DNA of 5,842 bases from an uncultured Actinomycetes bacterium (GTDB lineage Bacteria > Actinomycetota > Actinomycetes > Nanopelagicales > Nanopelagicaceae), in contig CAIMCU010000211.1 of assembly GCA_903839585.1 (NCBI GenBank), forward strand, positions 1 through 5,842. Direction: 5' to 3'. The notes under the pieces are model-generated. The model was given only the letters and a program-made list of their open reading frames with translations, made no database searches and had not been told where the DNA came from. A program made the position numbers and the translations under genes. This document shows positions 4,519-5,842 of this stretch, in pieces (within the stretch, counting starts at the first letter, position 1; each line of letters opens with the position of its first letter).

Positions 4519-5842
4519 CTACTTGCCTGTGTAGTGGTGTGCAATGGATGCAAAGGCTTGATCCAAGATTGCAAATCCTTCACGTAGCTCTGCCTCTGTA
4601 ACGTTACACGGTGGGCATACATGCATTCTGTTGAAGTTAGTAAAGGGCATCAGACCTAACTTCTTGCACGCAGCGACTAACTCGCCCATCGCAGGACTAG
4701 TGCCACCGTATGGAGCTAGTGGCTCGCGTGTAGCGCGATCCTTTACTAAGTCCAAGGCCCAGAAAACTCCGCGGCCACGAACCTCGCCAATAACTTTGTG
4801 CTTCGCCATTAACTCCTGCAGAAGCGGTTTGATAACCTTTTCGCCGATAGAGGCTGCGTTTTCAACCATCTTCTCATCGCTCATAGCATCGATCGTTGCC
4901 ACAGCAGCAGCAGTTGCAAGTGGGTGCCCACTGTATGTGAGGCCACCTGGGAAGACTCGATCATCAAAGGTTGCAGCGATTTCATCGCTAATGATTACCC
5001 CGCCCATAGGCACGTAACCGCTATTTACACCTTTTGCAAAGACGATTAGATCTGGTTGTGCGCTCCAGTTTTGGAATGCAAACCACTTTCCTGTTCGGCC
5101 AAAACCAACCATGACCTCATCTGCTATCCACTTGATTCCATGCTTATCGCAGAGCGCACGAACGCCTTCAAGATAGCCATCAGGTGGGACCAATACTCCA
5201 GCGGTTCCAACTACTGATTCAATCAAAATCGCTGCAATGGTGTTTGGTCCTTCGAAGTTGATAACGCTCTCTAAGTGCTCAAGTGCTCGCTTGCACTCCT
5301 CTGCCTCATCCTTAGCCCAAAACTGTGTGCGGTATGTGTATGGACCGAAGAAGTGCACATGGCTTTGGGCGTGCTCATTTGGCCAGCGACGTGGGTCGCC
5401 GGTAGAGGCGATAGCTGCTGCGGTATTGCCGTGATAGCTTCGATAAAAAGAGAGGATCTTGTTGCGACCGGTATGAAGTCGCGCCATACGTATTGCGTTT
5501 TCAACCGCATCTGCGCCACCTGCTGTGAAGAAGACCTTGTGAAAGTGTCCGCCTGCGCGCTGTGTGATGCGCTTTGCAGCCTCACCGCGGGCTTCGTTTG
5601 CGTGCTGTGGCGCTACCGTTGTGAGCAAACCAGCTTGATCTTGAATAGCCTTAACAACCTTAGGGTGTTGAAAGCCAATATTTGTAAAGACTAGTTGTCC
5701 TGAAAAATCTAAGTACTTATTGCCGTCAAAATCCCAGAAGTAACTTCCTTCTCCACCAGCCACAGGCAGCGGAGAGATCTGTGACTGCGCAGACCATGAG
5801 TGAAAAACATGTGCGCGATCTGTAGCAAATACTTCTTTTCCA
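4519..5842 (-). CDS. Class-III PLP-dependent aminotransferase, N-terminus missing (runs off right edge)
   Basis: The frame is open from the window edge to TAG 4519, giving about 440 visible residues. GTG 5763 is not the start: the 26 codons upstream read D-R-A-H-V-F-H-S-W-S-A-Q-S-Q-I-S-P-L, typical N-terminal sequence of this family. Numbered from the first full codon, visible family marks are the PLP phosphate-binding region F-F-T-A-G-G-A-D-A-V-E (about 104-114), Y136-H137-G that stacks on the cofactor, D241-E (in W-I-A-D-E-V) for the pyridine nitrogen, K270 (in F-A-K-G-V-N-S-G-Y) as Schiff-base lysine, and L-T-Y-S-G-H-P (about 302-308). The C-terminal domain is complete. The enzyme is cytosolic and moves an amino group between an amine or omega-amino acid and a keto acid. 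Relatives include taurine-pyruvate and beta-alanine-pyruvate aminotransferases, but I cannot fix the substrate. A hairpin and tRNA-like gene 2 follow on the same strand. Confidence 0.93.
   Translation of the reverse strand, partial: GKEVFATDRAHVFHSWSAQSQISPLPVAGGEGSYFWDFDGNKYLDFSGQLVFTNIGFQHPKVVKAIQDQAGLLTTVAPQHANEARGEAAKRITQRAGGHFHKVFFTAGGADAVENAIRMARLHTGRNKILSFYRSYHGNTAAAIASTGDPRRWPNEHAQSHVHFFGPYTYRTQFWAKDEAEECKRALEHLESVINFEGPNTIAAILIESVVGTAGVLVPPDGYLEGVRALCDKHGIKWIADEVMVGFGRTGKWFAFQNWSAQPDLIVFAKGVNSGYVPMGGVIISDEIAATFDDRVFPGGLTYSGHPLATAAAVATIDAMSDEKMVENAASIGEKVIKPLLQELMAKHKVIGEVRGRGVFWALDLVKDRATREPLAPYGGTSPAMGELVAACKKLGLMPFTNFNRMHVCPPCNVTEAELREGFAILDQAFASIAHHYTGK

Noticed and set aside
4342..4587. 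Plus-strand open frame containing APLVGFEPTT...LYPLSYSGT
   Set aside because: It is the antisense translation of tRNA-like gene 2 and enters the aminotransferase 3' end on the wrong strand.
5271..5694. Long frames on both strands within the aminotransferase
   Set aside because: They are shadows of a clearly conserved enzyme gene, with no motifs or start signals of their own.

Overview
This looks like a piece of a chromosome from a low- to mid-GC actinobacterium with compact genes. Four signs point that way: four genes have a -10-like hexamer exactly 6 bases before the start codon, as expected for leaderless mRNAs; GTG starts are used; the tRNA-like genes carry no encoded CCA; and the two-component pair has an actinobacterial look. 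A streamlined aquatic lineage such as the freshwater Nanopelagicales is my guess. That placement is inference, because no rRNA or other marker gene is present.

Left part (1-3438). A secreted, beta-rich protein with two diverged copies of a domain of about 110 residues runs leftward off the window. Diverging from it across a 67-base promoter region is a two-gene operon. It encodes a NarL/LuxR-type response regulator and an unusual eight-helix membrane histidine kinase. The two genes overlap by 8 bases. The kinase's Shine-Dalgarno sequence lies in a perfect short hairpin, so kinase translation is probably coupled to translation of the regulator.

Middle part (3439-4518). Everything here is on the minus strand. 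There are two small genes (a 56-aa basic membrane protein and a 134-aa protein of unknown function) and two tRNA-like genes. The tRNA-like genes sit in a 177-bp module present twice at an offset of 623 bp with 88% identity. Each module contains, in transcription order, a conserved hairpin, the tRNA-like cloverleaf, and a strong intrinsic terminator. The two modules bracket the 134-aa gene. Both cloverleaves have the same odd anticodon loop (formal anticodon GAC, with U at position 37), and their anticodon stems differ by a compensatory change. This duplicated module is the most unusual part of the window.

Right part (4519-5842). A class-III PLP-dependent aminotransferase on the minus strand runs off the right edge, so its N-terminus is missing. 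Its 3' end leads directly into the upstream tRNA-like module.

No insertion sequence, phage gene, CRISPR array or defence operon is visible.
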